Assembly (NCBI GenBank): GCA_037447655.1
Contig: JBBHKE010000150.1
Coordinates: forward strand, 1 to 64,000
DNA from: Zygnema cylindricum
Lineage: Eukaryota > Streptophyta > Zygnematophyceae > Zygnematales > Zygnemataceae
Length of the DNA stretch: 64,000 bases
Direction: 5' to 3'
The notes under the pieces were generated by a model. The model was not told the origin of the DNA. It did not search any database and worked only from the letters and a program-made list of their open reading frames with translations. Below are positions 1 through 18,300 of the stretch, piece by piece. Position numbers and translations under genes: made by a program. Position 1 is the first letter of the stretch. Each line of letters starts with the position of its first letter.

Positions 1-48
1 AAGGGCGGAAGGGGGAGGAGCAGGGGAGAGGGAGAGAGGGGGTACAGA

Positions 49-433
49 ATGTGCTCGTGGATCTCATCCGGCAAAAACTTAAAAAAAACCAAAAAAGACA
101 AAAAAAAAAAAACCACCACCTATCTCAGATGCCCCTGCAAAAATTTCTGCAATTTCCGTCAGAAGCTTAAAAAAAAAAAAGGGCAGAAAAAGAAAAAGAC
201 GAAGCAAACAAAAAAAAAGCAAACGGGCAGAAAACGACTAACTTCGGGAAGAAAAAAAAAAACCCACCAACGGGCAGGGAAAAAAAAAAAAAAAAAGCAC
301 CAACAATCGGGAATGCTCCCCGCAACCATTTCCGCGATTCCTGCCAAAACTTCAAAAAAAAAAAAACCGGCATAAAAAGACAAACACCGGGCAGGCAAAA
401 AAAAAGACAGGAAAAAAAAAAAAAAAAACCTAC
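49..433 (-). repeat. Decaying copies of the exon 4 3' end plus poly-A (distal set)
   Basis: The end of exon 4 (plus-strand gcaacgatttccgcgatttc, then ccaaaacttc) recurs at about 308-355 and more weakly at about 129-170, with a possible trace at 57-90. Each is followed by long A-runs and a 'ccaacgggcagg'-like word. The copies lie in the intron just after the exon 4 donor. The poly-lysine reading frames through here are artefacts of the A-runs. Confidence 0.7.
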
Positions 434-1870
<1,437 letters not shown>

Positions 1871-1880
1871 CTCCTAAAAA

Positions 1881-2492
1881 AGGAAAAATAATAAATAAAA
1901 CAACAAAAAACATTAATGAAACAAGAGAGATGAACAGTGAGATAAAAAAAAAAAAAAAAAAAACAAAAATATTAAAAAGAAAAGAAAGAAGAAGAGGTAA
2001 AGATGAAGAAGAAGAAAAGAAGTTCAAGAAAAGAAACAAGAAGAAAAGGTGAAATTTGAAAAATTTAGAAGATAAACATATAAAAAGATGAAAAGAAAAA
2101 AAGAGAAAAAAAATAACAAAGAAAAAGAAGAAGAATATATATAAAGAAGAAGTAGAAGTAGAAGGAGAAGGAGAAGAAAAAAAGAAGAAAGAGAAGAAGA
2201 AAGGGAAGAAGAAGAAGGAGATGGAGAAGAAAAAAGAGGAGGTGGAGGAGAAGAAGAAGGAGAACAAAAAAAAAAGATAAATATATTATAAAAATGGATT
2301 AAAAAATGAAAGGTAAAGAGAACTTAAAAAGACAGGGATAAATATAGTAGAAAAAAGACATGATAGGCAGAGGAGACAAAAAAAAAAGAGATAGATATCG
2401 AAAAAAAAAATGGATAAATAAATGGAAGGTAAAGAGAAGTTAAAAAAACAAAGGCACAAATAAGGCAGAAAAAAGAATTGATAAGCAGTGGA
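1881..2492. repeat. A/G-rich low-complexity intron DNA
   Basis: Almost pure purine on the plus strand (AAG, GAAGAAG, A-runs) between the two exon 2-4 units. No exon can be supported. Long ORFs on either strand are phenylalanine or lysine/glutamate runs. Confidence 0.7.
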
Positions 2493-2572
2493 GAAAACGA
2501 CTAACTTCGGGAAGAAAAAAAAAAACCCACCAACGGGCAGGGAAAAAAAAAAAAAAAAAAGCACCAACAATC

Positions 2573-6235
<3,663 letters not shown>

Positions 6236-6486
6236 GGACGATAGTCGAGGGAGTAGAGGGATGGGAGAGGGAGAGGAGGAAGGAAGCCTGAGTGGAGAGG
6301 GGAGAAAGGAGGAGAAAGAGGAGAGAGAGAAGGGAGAGAGGGAGGGAGGGGAGAGGAGAGAGAGGGAGAGGAGAGGGGAGAGGAGAGGAGAGAGACAGGG
6401 GAGAGGAGAGAGAGGGGAGAGGAGAGAGAGGGGAGAGGAGGGAGAGGAGAGAAGTGAGGGGAGAGAGGGGAGAGGAGAGAGAGAGA

Positions 6487-7885
6487 GAAAAGTTAATACA
6501 TTTTAAACATTAAATCCCCATTACATTCAATTCTCAACTAGTAAGTTATTCAAAATTGGACCTATTTTAAAAAATGTTAAAATTAATCCTATATTAAATT
6601 CCCAATCTAAAAAACCCTAAAAAATTATACAAACCCAATTTATTAAAAACCCAATATTTTAAAATCCCAAATTTTTCATCCCCAATATGTTGAATTCTCA
6701 AATAAAAAAAAAAAAAAAAAAATAATACATATTAAATATCAATACATATATACATAAATAATAAACCCCCAAATTATAAAAACCCGATATATTAGATCCC
6801 CAAATATATTAAATTTCCAAATTAGAAAAAAAAAAACCAACAAATCCTAATTTATGGAATCCCAAAAAATTAAAAATCCATTATAGGAAAAACCCCACAA
6901 GTTAAAATGGCATATTTTCCAAAAACCCTATTACAAAAACTCAAATTAAAAAACCCTAATCACAAAACCCCAATTAAAAAATTCAATTAAAAACCCAATT
7001 TAAAAAGCCCCAATTAAAAACCCCAATTGAGAAACCCCAATTATAAACAATAATTAAGAACTCCAATTTAAAGTTCCAAAACCACTAAAACACCACTAAG
7101 GACGAAATATTCCAATTTAAAAACCCAATGTAAAACCCGGTCTTTTTTTTTTTTTTTTATAAAATCTTAAAAATGAATGATACAACTTTTTTAATCCTAC
7201 ATTTTTTCATTTTTTATTTTCCATTTAGAAATTTACACATAAAAAAAAAAAACAAACAAAAAAAAAGACCGTTAGACCGACGATGTTTTCCTCCCATTCT
7301 TTTGCAAAATTCAAAATTAATTTAAAATTTAATTAAAATTTAATTAAAAATAGAATGAGTAAAACTCCATTTTATAATTGATTTATTTAATATCTCCTTT
7401 TAAATTCCAATTAAAAAAAAAACAAAAAAAAAAAAAAAAAAAAAAAAAAATCAATTTTAATGCTCTTAGTTTAAGCACCTTGCTTAACAAAAAAAAAAAA
7501 AAAAAAAAAAAAAAAAACAAAAAAAACAAATCGTCAGCCATTTCCGTACAAACCTCAGGCAGCCGACACGTGTCACCTCCGAATATTTTGACCCGACGTG
7601 AGCGTACGGATGGCAGCCACGTGGCACATGGATAGCGTTTCCCAACATCGCGGAAATTGCGCTGGCGTGCCACGTGGACGGAAAAACCAAAAGGAAAACA
7701 ACGAAAAAAACAAAAAAAATTGGTCATAGATTTAGATCGCAAATCGGAGGAAATCGAGGCGTCACGCGATATTTTAGGCCGCCGCAATTTCCGGACGCAA
7801 ATATTTCGGCGTCCGGTAATTCCGGCGAGCTGAAACAAAATCATACTAAATATTACGTGCGGTAAAGCCATTCCGTGCGATGCAT
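6487..7885. other. AT-rich spacer, no gene seen
   Basis: Dominated by 'aaaaccccaatt' words and long A- or T-runs (6703-6722, 7142-7160, 7411-7450, 7488-7518). The reading frames here are homopolymer artefacts. The 7540-7700 part is GC-richer ('cacgtgtcacctcc', 'gccacgtggca'), but no gene is recognised. Confidence 0.5.
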
Positions 7886-8235
7886 ACAGTGATACCGTGT
7901 TGTTCAAATCGTGCGATTTTTTCAAATTTTACGATTGAAACGTATAGTTCGTGACAATTTTGAAAATCGCAAAAAAACGTCTACGGTAAACTGAAACTGA
8001 CAATTTACGGGAAAATAACAATATTAACCGTAATATGTACGGATTACTACGGTAGTGTACGGAAAGCGAGGAAAAGAAACGTCGTAGTTATTGGTACTTT
8101 CTGTTTAGTGAACTGAACAGGAATATCACGGAACTTGTACGTCTCCGCATCAAAAATGTACGAACATTTCGAAAAGAGACGTTAAAAAGTCACACTATTT
8201 TCCCGCGGTAAGTTTGAAAATTGTATGGGCGTCTT
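7886..8235. repeat. Dispersed repeat R1, copy 1
   Basis: Shares many words in the same order with 20620-20985, for example 'gttcaaatcgtgcgattttt', 'aaaatcgcaaaaaaacg', 'ggtactttctgttt..gtgaactgaacag' and 'tttcgaaaagagacgtt'. Non-coding on inspection. Confidence 0.65.
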
Positions 8236-8775
8236 CTTCAAAAAAAATTGAAAGAAGCCGCCATGAAATATTGAAAACGAAACCGCAAGGAAGCCGCCTC
8301 CCTGAATCCTAACGTCCTCCCTCCCAAGCTTTTTACTATCCTCTCTTCCACACTTCGACAGAAGCAACCATGCCCAGAAATCGAGGAGAGGAGTGGGAGC
8401 ACGTGAAGGCTGCAGACTCACGGAATTTGATTAAAATGTTTTAATCAAGGACGTTTGAACCTAGGTGCGACCAAATTCTGGCGTAGCCCAGTTTCACATT
8501 GTCCGCTACCAGTTGATGAAGCGATTCCGATACTTACATAAAGCTTCATATTTATTTAAATATTTATCATACTTTAGCGCTCATTTAACGCAAAACGTAC
8601 AAACTGCGCTATATGTAAATATATTTTTGTTTTAATTGTACGGAATTGTACTGGTGAAAATTCATTAACGATTTTTTGCGATTTGTTTAAAAGGTTCAAT
8701 GCGTTCGTTACTTATAATTCGTCGCGATTGAAACGTTCGCACTAATCGCTATGAACAACTATGAGTGATACAATC

Positions 8776-10272
8776 CACCGTGCATCGTTATTAGGCATGT
8801 TCTCCATTAGGCGGTCCCAGTAAACATGCAGATACGTCTATTTCTAGTGTTTACTGGCACGACCTTCCATTATGCCGTGCTAGTAGACATCGTTTCTCAA
8901 TTATGATTGGCGCCACGTAGGTTAGTTTTCAGATTCTTAAAATCAAGAAATATTCTTCAAGCTGAAAATTTGTACGTAATATTTGTACGGGTGGAGGTAG
9001 TTAATGACTTGTACGAAAATTTTGCGACCAGATTTTAATTTTGAAATTGAAAATCAAAATTTTGGAACGGAATATTAAAAAGGCGCCGCAAACTTTTAAG
9101 GTCAGCGGATGTCAGAAGGAGCGTGCGAAGATATTTCGGTCGACCTTCATACACCGTGGGCGGAAGGCACATGGCGTGTAGGACGTGTTCGATTCACATT
9201 GCTTGTTCGTGGTGGATATTTTTTCTAATTTTCACGTGTACCAATGGTACGTGACCAGTGTGAAGAAACTCACCTCCCGAGGAGAGTCTCTTCACACTGG
9301 ACGATGTGCTTGATTGCTTCGCGAATCTAAAAAAGTGAAAAATCCAACGGTCGACATTTCCGCCTATAACATTGGAGCCATCCAGTAGACATGTTTCGTC
9401 ATGTTTCGTCTGACAAAAAAAAAATGGTACGAATCTGTACGAAATCGTACAACGTCCAGTAAACAACCCCACTTTTCCTCTAATGGAAGTTCACCCTTAG
9501 CGCTAAAATATTTTTCGCCACTTAAAACACTTTTTTCTCTGTACACACGTCCAATTTTCAATTTGAGACCGCCAATCGGAAGCTACCTTTCAATAGCAAC
9601 CGCCAGATCTAAAAACAGACAAATGCATACGGATAAAAGCGTTTTAAGTGGCAAAAAAAAACATTAACCCTAATGGCGATACACAGGATAGCCCGATAAC
9701 GTTTTTTTTTCCGTACACACATGTCGGATTGTGGATCTGACGGTTGCGATTGAAAGGTAAGATTCTCAGCTTCCGATTGGTTGTTTGAAATTGAAAATTC
9801 GACAAGTGTGTACGGAGAAACTATGTTTAACTTTTTATGAGGCGAAAAGGACCATAGATGTCCTATGCGCATAAAACGCACGGAGTAAACTAACGATTAA
9901 TACTTACAGTGCGCATAAAACAATTTCAATTTTTATAAAATTCGTCGTTAAATTCGTACTTTTTTTTGACTTTCAAATTTCAAAAATTTAAATATTCAAT
10001 ACCCTAAAAAACTGAAAAGTGCAACGAACTATCGGCGGGCGGCGGAATTTACGGCGTCTCCAACGGCGAGTGGAGGATACAAAAAAAAAATACTCGCGCG
10101 CAAATGAAGCAACGTCTTTTTTATATAATTATGTTCGTACAATTCTCCGTACATTGTGAGACGTACGAAATTTACGAAACAAGCGGATACTACGTAGATT
10201 TTGGAAATAAGTTCAAATCCGTACGAATTGGACATTGAATTAACGAATTAACACTAATAGCGATGCACGGTG
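8776..10272. mobile_element. ~1.5 kb TIR element without visible transposase
   Basis: Left end CACCGTGCATCGTTATTAG and right end CTAATAGCGATGCACGGTG are inverted repeats with one mismatch in 19. The right end is followed by TA; the left is preceded by TC. The same terminal words bound the small TA-flanked MITEs nearby, so this looks like a longer member of that family. The interior includes a strong hairpin (9254-9300) and a segment present inverted at 45650-46385. No transposase motif is visible. Confidence 0.6.
9254..9300. other. 20-bp-stem hairpin inside the TIR element
   Basis: The arm CCAGTGTGAAGAAACTCACC and the arm GGAGAGTCTCTTCACACTGG pair over 18 of 20 positions with a short loop. 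The inverted copy at 45880-45925 has a homologous hairpin with changed but still pairing bases. Confidence 0.75.
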
Positions 10273-10277
10273 TACAG

Positions 10278-10480
10278 TACACCGTGAATCGTTATTAGCC
10301 TTATGTACGCTATATCAGCACCCCAAAATTTTGACATTGTTACCTTAAATATAATAAATTACACTATTTAAGGACGGGGACCATAGTTTGCCACGACTCC
10401 TGGCACTAAATTAGAATGAATGAGGCTAATTTTTTCTTTACACTAATAATTTCTGTATGCTAATAACGATTCAAGGTGTA
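10278..10480. mobile_element. ~200-bp MITE with TA flanks
   Basis: TIRs CACCGTGAATCGTTATTAGC and GCTAATAACGATTCAAGGTG (one mismatch) are flanked by TA on both sides (10278-10279, 10479-10480), as for Tc1/mariner-type elements. Non-coding. Starts 5 bp after the end of the 8776-10272 element. Confidence 0.8.
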
Positions 10481-11925
10481 GTTATTATGTGGATATAAGA
10501 GAAATGAGAAATCTGTCCACGCTATGTATATCTATCTGCTTTCAATACCATTTTAAAAAGTCCGCACTAAAAAATTATCCGTACAATATACTACCTTACT
10601 AATTAAGTAGCCACGTCATTATTTGTGTGTTTTTAGTTTTTTACACTATTTAGGTCACCCGTACTCAAATCCTTGTCCATGACATTAGAGCCACAATAAT
10701 AGCGAATAATATGCAATAATTTATCTTGTAACTATTAAAAATAGTAACAATGACAATAATTAGACAACTAAGTGTTCAATGACTTATCTTGAGTAAATTT
10801 TGAAATGCGAGATATTATTAAACATTTATGTACAAATGGCTTTTAAAATTAAAAATTATGGCTTAAAATTACAAAAAACCATCGAACTTAATTAGAAATT
10901 ATAAATCACGTTTATTCATTTAATACGAAAAAAAAACGGTTTACCTATACTAATCATCCGAGGATTTGTTACATAGCAATCATGCTTTCACAAGAGTACG
11001 TGACGTACCGTTATTAGCGTTTGTTCACTATAGGGCAAATTGTTACACGCACACTACAGGGTGAATAGTCATTTTCATTGATGTCTTTTTCGCCATTTCC
11101 GTTAAAATTTCTTCGAGAACACATCCAATTTTCATTTGGTGATCGTCAATCGAAAGGTATTCGTAATCTTAACTTTTCCAAAACAACTTGTCGGCTAATA
11201 GTCCAAAAAGTGTGCACTTAGAAAATCTGGTTTAAATGCCAAAACAACCATCAATGCTGTTAAGTATTAACGATATACAATATGTATCAAAAAGTACAAA
11301 TCTTACCTTTCCAATCGCAACTGTCAGATAATAGTCATAAGGATGTGTATGGAAAAAAAAGATTTATAGACAAATATGCATTCATATTATATTTTGTGTA
11401 TATAATACACAGATATTGATGTTATAAAGTATTAATGATACACATGTGCATTTGTTCGAACAATGTGTAAATGGCCCATCTTTTCGTTTTCTCCAAAAAA
11501 GACAAAAAAAAGTCTTTCCGAGTCAATTTTCACTCGAGTTTTTAAACCACAGAAAAATACAAAAAATCTTAATAGTGCACTTATACTAAAAACAAAGCAC
11601 AAAAACAAAAGGATAGAAAAACAACTTTTTTACAAGATCGACAACATCCATAAAAACAAACTATATTTGAAAAAAAAACATCGTCAAAAAAAAAAAAAAA
11701 AAACAATAATATTTGGGTGTATAAACAAAAAACATCGTAGTATACATTTATGAGTTCCGAGATTTCACCGTATTCCGAATGTACAAAATCTAACACCAAA
11801 TTTGGTATGGACAACATATTTCCCAAAATCATTTTGAAACATTTCCCTCTCCTTCTCCCTCTCGCTCCTCTCCTCTCCCTTTCTCGCTTGCATATCCCAC
11901 TCCACTTCCTCTCCTTTCCCTCTCT
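10481..11925. other. AT-rich spacer, no gene seen
   Basis: Contains MITE-like words (10985-11050 'accgttattagcg', 11275 'aacgatatac') but no clean pair of ends. Short ORFs are lysine- or phenylalanine-rich and match nothing recognised. Confidence 0.4.
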
Positions 11926-12374
11926 CAGTCCTGTTGTGAGCCCTTTTTAGCCGCCAGGGCCTCAAACTTCCCCTTACTTTCCCTCTCCCTCCATCTCCCT
12001 CTCTCTCTCCCTCTCCTCTCCCTCGTCCTGTTGTGATCCCTTCTTAGCCGCCACTACCTCCGCCTTCTCCATCTCCCTCTCCTCTCCTCCTGTCCTCCCT
12101 GTCTCCACCTTCCTCCTCCTCCCTCCTCTCCCTCTATTCCTGTTGTGATCTCTTCTTTGCCGCCTCAGCCTTGACCTTCTCCCTCTCTATCTGTTACGTC
12201 ACCGCCTCCACCTCCTCCTCCCCTCCCTCCTCTCTCCCTCTCCTCTCCCTCTCCTATCCTCTCCTCACTTTCTCCTTCTCCTCTCCCCCTCTTAGTCGCA
12301 TCTTCCTCCACCTTCTCCCTCTCTATCTGCTAGGCCACTGACTCCACCCTCTCCCCCTCTCCTCCCCTCTCCCT
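11926..12374 (-). repeat. Copies of the proteasome last-exon coding end, downstream of the stop
   Basis: Four copies of the region coding for [19 protein letters not shown] and the KKGSQQD-stop end lie 3' of the true stop codon, at about 12290-12345, 12140-12215, 12023-12075 and 11926-11975. The 12140-12215 copy still reads as EVEAVT, a stop, then QIEREKVKAEAAKKRSQQE and a stop in register. Copies are separated by CT-rich DNA and get shorter with distance. Confidence 0.85.
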
Positions 12375-15300
12375 CTAGTCCTGCTGCGACCCCTTCTTCG
12401 CGGCCTCGGCCTCGGCCTTCTCCTTCTCTATCTGCTGCGCCACGGCCTCCACCTCCTCCTCCGCCAACACTCTCAGTCCGGCCTTCGTCATCACGGCAAT
12501 TTCCACATTCTTTCCTCCACTTTCGACCACCTGTGTCACGTCTCATCGAATTAGATTTAGTGTTTTGTTTCTGCTTGTTTGTTTTTGTTTTTGTGAGCCG
12601 AAAACAGAAGCATTTCAACATTTTGAAACCTAAACATTTACCTCTTGTGTTAATATTCTTCTACTCTTCTTTTACTCTTCATTAACTCTCCATTTGCTCT
12701 TCCTTTGTTCTTCTTTCACTCTTCTTTTACTCCCTTCCCCTTTTCTTGTACTCTTCTTTTACTCTTCTCACTCCTCTTTTCCTCTCATTCCACTCTTCTT
12801 TAACTCTTCTTTTAAAATTTTCTTTCACTCTTCTTTTCCTTTTCTTTTGCACTTCTTTTACTCTTCTTTTGCTATTCTTTTAATTACTCTTCTTTCTCTC
12901 TTCTTGTACTCTTGTATTTCTCTTCTTTCCTCATCTTTCTGGTCTTCTTTTCCTTTTCTTTTGCTCTTCTTTTTTTCTTCTTTCACTCTTCTTTCACTCA
13001 TCTTTTCCTCTTCTTTTCCTCTCCTTTTACTCTACCACCACTCTCCTTTCTCTCTTCTTTTGCTATTATTTTACACTTCTTTTCCTCTTCTTTTTACTCT
13101 CCTTTCACTGTTCTTTTACTCTTCTTTTTCTTTGTTTCCTCTTCTTTTACTTCTTTCACTCTTCATTTACTCTTCATTTACTCTTCTTGTACTCTCGTTT
13201 ACTCTCCATTTGCTTTTTCTTTCCTCCTCTTTTACTCGTCTTTTACTCTTCTTTCACTCTTCTTTCACTCTTTGTCCACTCTTCTTTTCCTCTCCTTTTA
13301 ACTCTTCTTTTACTCTCATTTTACTCTTCCTTCACTCTTCTTTTATTCCTCTTTCACTCTTCTTTTACCCTTCTTTTCCTCTTCTTTTAGCCTTTAGCTC
13401 TTGCTGTTCTTCTCTTACTCTTTTGTCCTTAAGCGATTTTAAAATTTTAAATACGTTTTTCTTTAAATAAACTACACCATGAATCACTAATAGCGTTAAT
13501 AACACTAACTCCGTCCCGATTATTTTGGCCCTAAGAACACAAAATAGCTTTATTAATACTAATGGTCTTTTCCTTAACGCTAATTCTTTTCACGGTTCAC
13601 AATCGTCCAAGTCATTTGGGCTGGAAATAGAATTACGACCAGTAAACGTTTTATTAATTATTTTTTATCGCTAATAACGATTGACAATTTAATTCAAATT
13701 TTGAGCCTAAAAAAATTTGATCCTTCTGCCAAATGTGGAGATGAATGGCTACTCAAAAATGCTGGAAAACTCTAAAAACAATAAGAAACCCTAAAATATC
13801 AAAGTCGAATAGTGTCGCGTGACCAGACAAATTGTTTTAAAAAATGGAGGCACTAAAATATAAAAAACGGAGTCAAAATGAAACATCATTGTCTACCGGA
13901 TGCGAAAACAACCATTAACTCCACTGATTAGTTCAAAAAAAAAAAAAAAAAAAAAACGGAAACAAACCAAAAAAAAAACTTACCTCCAACAAAGACCGGA
14001 CTGTCAACTTGATTGTCTCCTCCTCCTCCATCCCCTCCTTATAATGTTTCTCCAAAAACTCTCGTACTGTTTTCGAATTCCGTCCCGTCGCGTTCGCTTT
14101 CCATGCCGTAAAAGTTCCCGACGGATCCGTTTGATACAAACTCGGGGTCGTCGAATAAGGATCGAAACCAACAATTAGTGTGGATATTCCGAAAGGTCGT
14201 ACTCCTCCACTTTGAGTGTACTTTTGTTGTACTTGAGCCACGTATCGAGCGAGATATTCGACCGTCGCGGGATCCTCTAGAGTTAGACGGTGACTTTGAG
14301 CCTCCATTCGAGCCTTTTGAATTAAAACTCGAGCGTCGGCGGTTAAACCGGCGAAGGCGAGCCAGACGTGGGAGTCAATAGCCTGGATTTTTCGGACGGT
14401 TCTGTAGGAAAAAACATGGAAAACGTATGAAAAACGTTGAAGAATGTTTGGTGAGATTTGGTATTATTTGGTGAGAGTTTGGTGAAATTTGTTGAGGATT
14501 TGGTAAAAAATTGGTTAGGATTTGGTGTGAAAGTGGTGGGGATTTGGTAAGGATTAAATTAAACACGAGCGTCGGCGGTTAGATCGGCGAAGGCGAGCCA
14601 GACATGAGAGTCAACAGCCTGGATTTTACAAACGGTTCTGTAGGAGAAAACATGAAAAAGATATGGATAATGTATGAAAAACATATGGAAAACGTATGAA
14701 GAATGTTTGGTGAGGATTTGGTGAGAGTTTGGTCGAAAGTTGGTGAGGATTGGGTCAAAATATGAAACATTTCGTGTGAATTTGAGGAGAAACTATATTC
14801 AGACCACTTTTGGGTGAGATACTGCTTCAGGGGGAGGGGTGGGGAGAGTTAGAGTGAGTGAGAGAGAGTGATAACTAATGTTGCCAATTATTGTGATAGA
14901 TCGATATCGATATCGCTATAACATCAGCACTCATACCATTATATCCATACATAAATTTAGAATAAATTGCCGTGTGATAAAATTTGTATAAAATTCACCA
15001 AATGTTTGACTTAGTACACTGATATGTATTTTTCAAATTTTGTATGCAGAGCTCCCTGCCAATCAAAAGTTCTATGAAAATTTAGTGTGGTTACAATCAG
15101 TTGGTAAAGATTTGCGTATCAAGTACTATACATTCATCATACCATTATGCTACACCGCTCATCGTTATTAGTTTTAATAACACTAATTCGGTCGCGACTA
15201 CTTCTAGCCAAAAATCACAAAATAGAGTTAACAACATTATTTAAAGACGTGGATTACAACCTGCCACGTCTCTTTGCATTAAATTAGTAATATTAATTCT

Positions 15301-18300
15301 AATTCCGCATTAACACTAATAAATCTTTAACGCTAATAACGATGAGTGGTGTAGTTACCCCTGTGTCAATGACTATCGGCAACATCAAAAATTGTCAAAT
15401 TATAAGTCTTGATACGACAACATCCTGATATCGCGATAAATCCCCACTCTCAATTCGTTCAATATGCAACACTACACCATGAGTTGCTATTAACGCTAAT
15501 AAAACTCATTCTACCCAGGTTTTTTTTGGCCTTCTCACACAAAATAGCATTAAGAATACTAATGGTTTATCTCTTAACGCTAATTCTTTTTGCAGTTCAA
15601 AATCGTCCTCGTCAGTCGGACTGGAAATAGAATTATCAACACTAAAACAGTCCTCTAATAATGATTGACAGTGTAGTACACTGTGTCTCGTTATTAGCGT
15701 TCATGTTTTTCAGGAAACTTAAATCAACTTTTCTCCGTGCACACGTGTCCGAGTTTCAGTTGAAAACTGCCAAATCTGAAGATGAGAATTTACTCTTCTA
15801 TTGCAGCTGTCAAATTACCAATCTGACAGATGTGCATAGATAAAAAAGAGTTAAGGAACGAAAAAAATTCTTTAACACTAATAGCGATACACGATTTGTC
15901 CTCATAATCTGTATAAGGGAGAGGGAGCAGATATTCCATACAAAGGAGGGACAGGGGGAGAGTATTCTGAATGTAAAGGAGGAAGAGGGGAGAATTTTCC
16001 AGTTTAATAATCCTAACCCCCTCATCCCTACCCTAATCCGTACGATCCACATGATCATCCGTACAGTCATCTGTGCAATCTACACCTGGTGTCCATCATT
16101 TTGTTATGTCCATATTGCAGGTCCCAACCCTAATTCTTAACCTAGTCCGCAAGACAATCGTACAATCAATACAGCAAAAGTACATCCGTACATTTATCCG
16201 TACACTGCACCTAGCGTCCTGCATGTCGGCATGTCTGTACACCGCGAATCGTAATTAGAGTAAATTACTCTAATTCGGTCGCTCGAAATTTCGACTCTAT
16301 TACATCAAATAGAGTAAACGATTCTAATTTTTTCATTATTCTATTTTAGGTAAGTTTAATTAGCGTAACAAAATTGTAATATAGGTTCGTTTTAAATAGT
16401 GTGGAGTACGGACGATGTTCGACCGTGCAAAATTGTACTTTTTTAAGTAAAAAGGTACAAATAATGATTTAATACAATCGCGCTCGCACGTGAAATCGCA
16501 CTAAACGAAAAATCAATCACATTGAAAAAAAGCCGTTCGCATAACTCTCGTCCGTCGACAGCATCGTCGTCAGTGTGAACATCAGCTGACATTCAGCGTG
16601 ACAAATAATACTAGCGTCATAATGACGTCACAACTATACGGACTGACAGGTTTTGTACGTCTACGTAATTTAATGTTTACAATTTCAGCGCGGATATTTA
16701 TCGCCGACATAACCCAATATAGAGTACTTAAATAAATTAGAGTAAACTTCCTCTGTGAAAAAGTTCTATCACATAAATTAGAGTTCATTACTCTAATTGT
16801 TTTTTTTGGTTTTTTTACTCTAATTTTTTCATTACTCTAATTACGATTCGCGGTGTGCTGCATGCCCAAACCCTAATCCGTACAATAATCCATACAGTCA
16901 TCCGTACAGTACAGTATCCAGCCCCTGCAGCCTGTATCCGTACTGCATTTTAGCCAGAACCCTAACCTGTACAGCCTGCACCTGGTCCGTACAATCTGCA
17001 GTGTCCCGTACAGTCCGTACTGCCCGTACAGTACAGCACCTAGGGCACCCTAACCCGTAAAGCCGTCCGTACAGTGACCCGTACCGTCCATATGTTGATC
17101 CGTACAATCCGTAAAGTGCCTCGCTTTCTGCAGTTCGGCCTGGAACTCCTTCTCGACACATGCAGCATATATCTGTACTGAATCTAGCCCAAACCCTCAT
17201 CCGTACAGTGTTCCGTACATTGGTCGGTGATGACCTTACGTTAGTACCAAGCTGTCTTCTCGACGTCTGCACCCTATATCTGTTCTGTATACGTACATAC
17301 ATGCGTATGCCTATGTCTATGTACTACATCAGTACCTAATCCGTATTGTCCGTACAGTGTTCCGTACGGTCGTAGCAGGCGTCTTGCAGCTTGGTCTGAG
17401 ACTGCTTCTCGACGCCTGCAGCATATATCTGTACTGCACGTGTACATACACACGTGTACACCTTTGAATGAACCACGTCTGTACTTTCTCCGTACAATCC
17501 GTACAACCCGTACCTTATTAGCGTCCTGCAGCTTAGCCTAGGAAAATTTCTCGACGTCTTCACCCTAAATCTGTCCTGTATACGTCCATACATGCGTCCA
17601 CCTGTGTGCATGTATTCCATCTGTACCCGATCCGTGCGACCGTACGACCGTACGACCCGTACGGAGGGTACGTCCTGGAGCTTGGCCTAGGACTAATTCT
17701 CCATGCCTGCAGCATATATCTGTACTATGCGTGTACATATAGTCATACACCTGTGTCCATGTACTCCACCTGTACCTAATCCGTACGGACCGTACCGTAC
17801 CTGGCGTCCTGCACTGTCCACGCAGTGTCTCACCTATACACCTATGTACACGTGCTGCATCTGTACCCGATCCGTACGGTCGTACGGACCGTACCGTACC
17901 TGGCGTCCTGCAGCTTGGCCTGCAACTGCTTCTCGACGCCTGCAGCATATATCTGCCCTGCACGTGTGCATCTATGTGCATACCTACACGTACATGCACA
18001 TGAGTGCTGCATCTGTACCTGGTCCGTACATTCCGTACATTCCGTACCGTACCTGGGGTCCTGCAGCTTGGCCTGGGACTTCTTCTCGACGCCGAGGCAG
18101 AGGGAGGAGGCGCCGCGGACGCCCACGGCCGTGGTGCCCTTGCGGACGGCCTCCGAGGCGTACTCCACCTGGGGGGGGGGGGAGGGAGGGAGGGGAGAGG
18201 GAGGGAGGGAGAGAAGGATTTGGAGGAATTGGTTGGAGGTGTGGGAGGGGGAGGGAGGGGGGAAGGGAGAGGGGAGAGGAGGGGAGGGAGGTGCAATTTT

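Noticed and set aside
49-375. Lysine-rich ORF and its F-rich antisense partners in 1-660
   Set aside because: Produced by A-runs around copies of exon 4; no conserved protein except the exon itself.
12694-13470. 258-codon F/L/S-rich ORF on the plus strand
   Set aside because: Reading of a pyrimidine minisatellite in a proteasome intron; all three frames are open, as expected of a repeat.
16860-18052. CRISPR-like spacing of repeats
   Set aside because: Units are degenerate, derived from an exon and without unique spacers; the DNA is eukaryotic.
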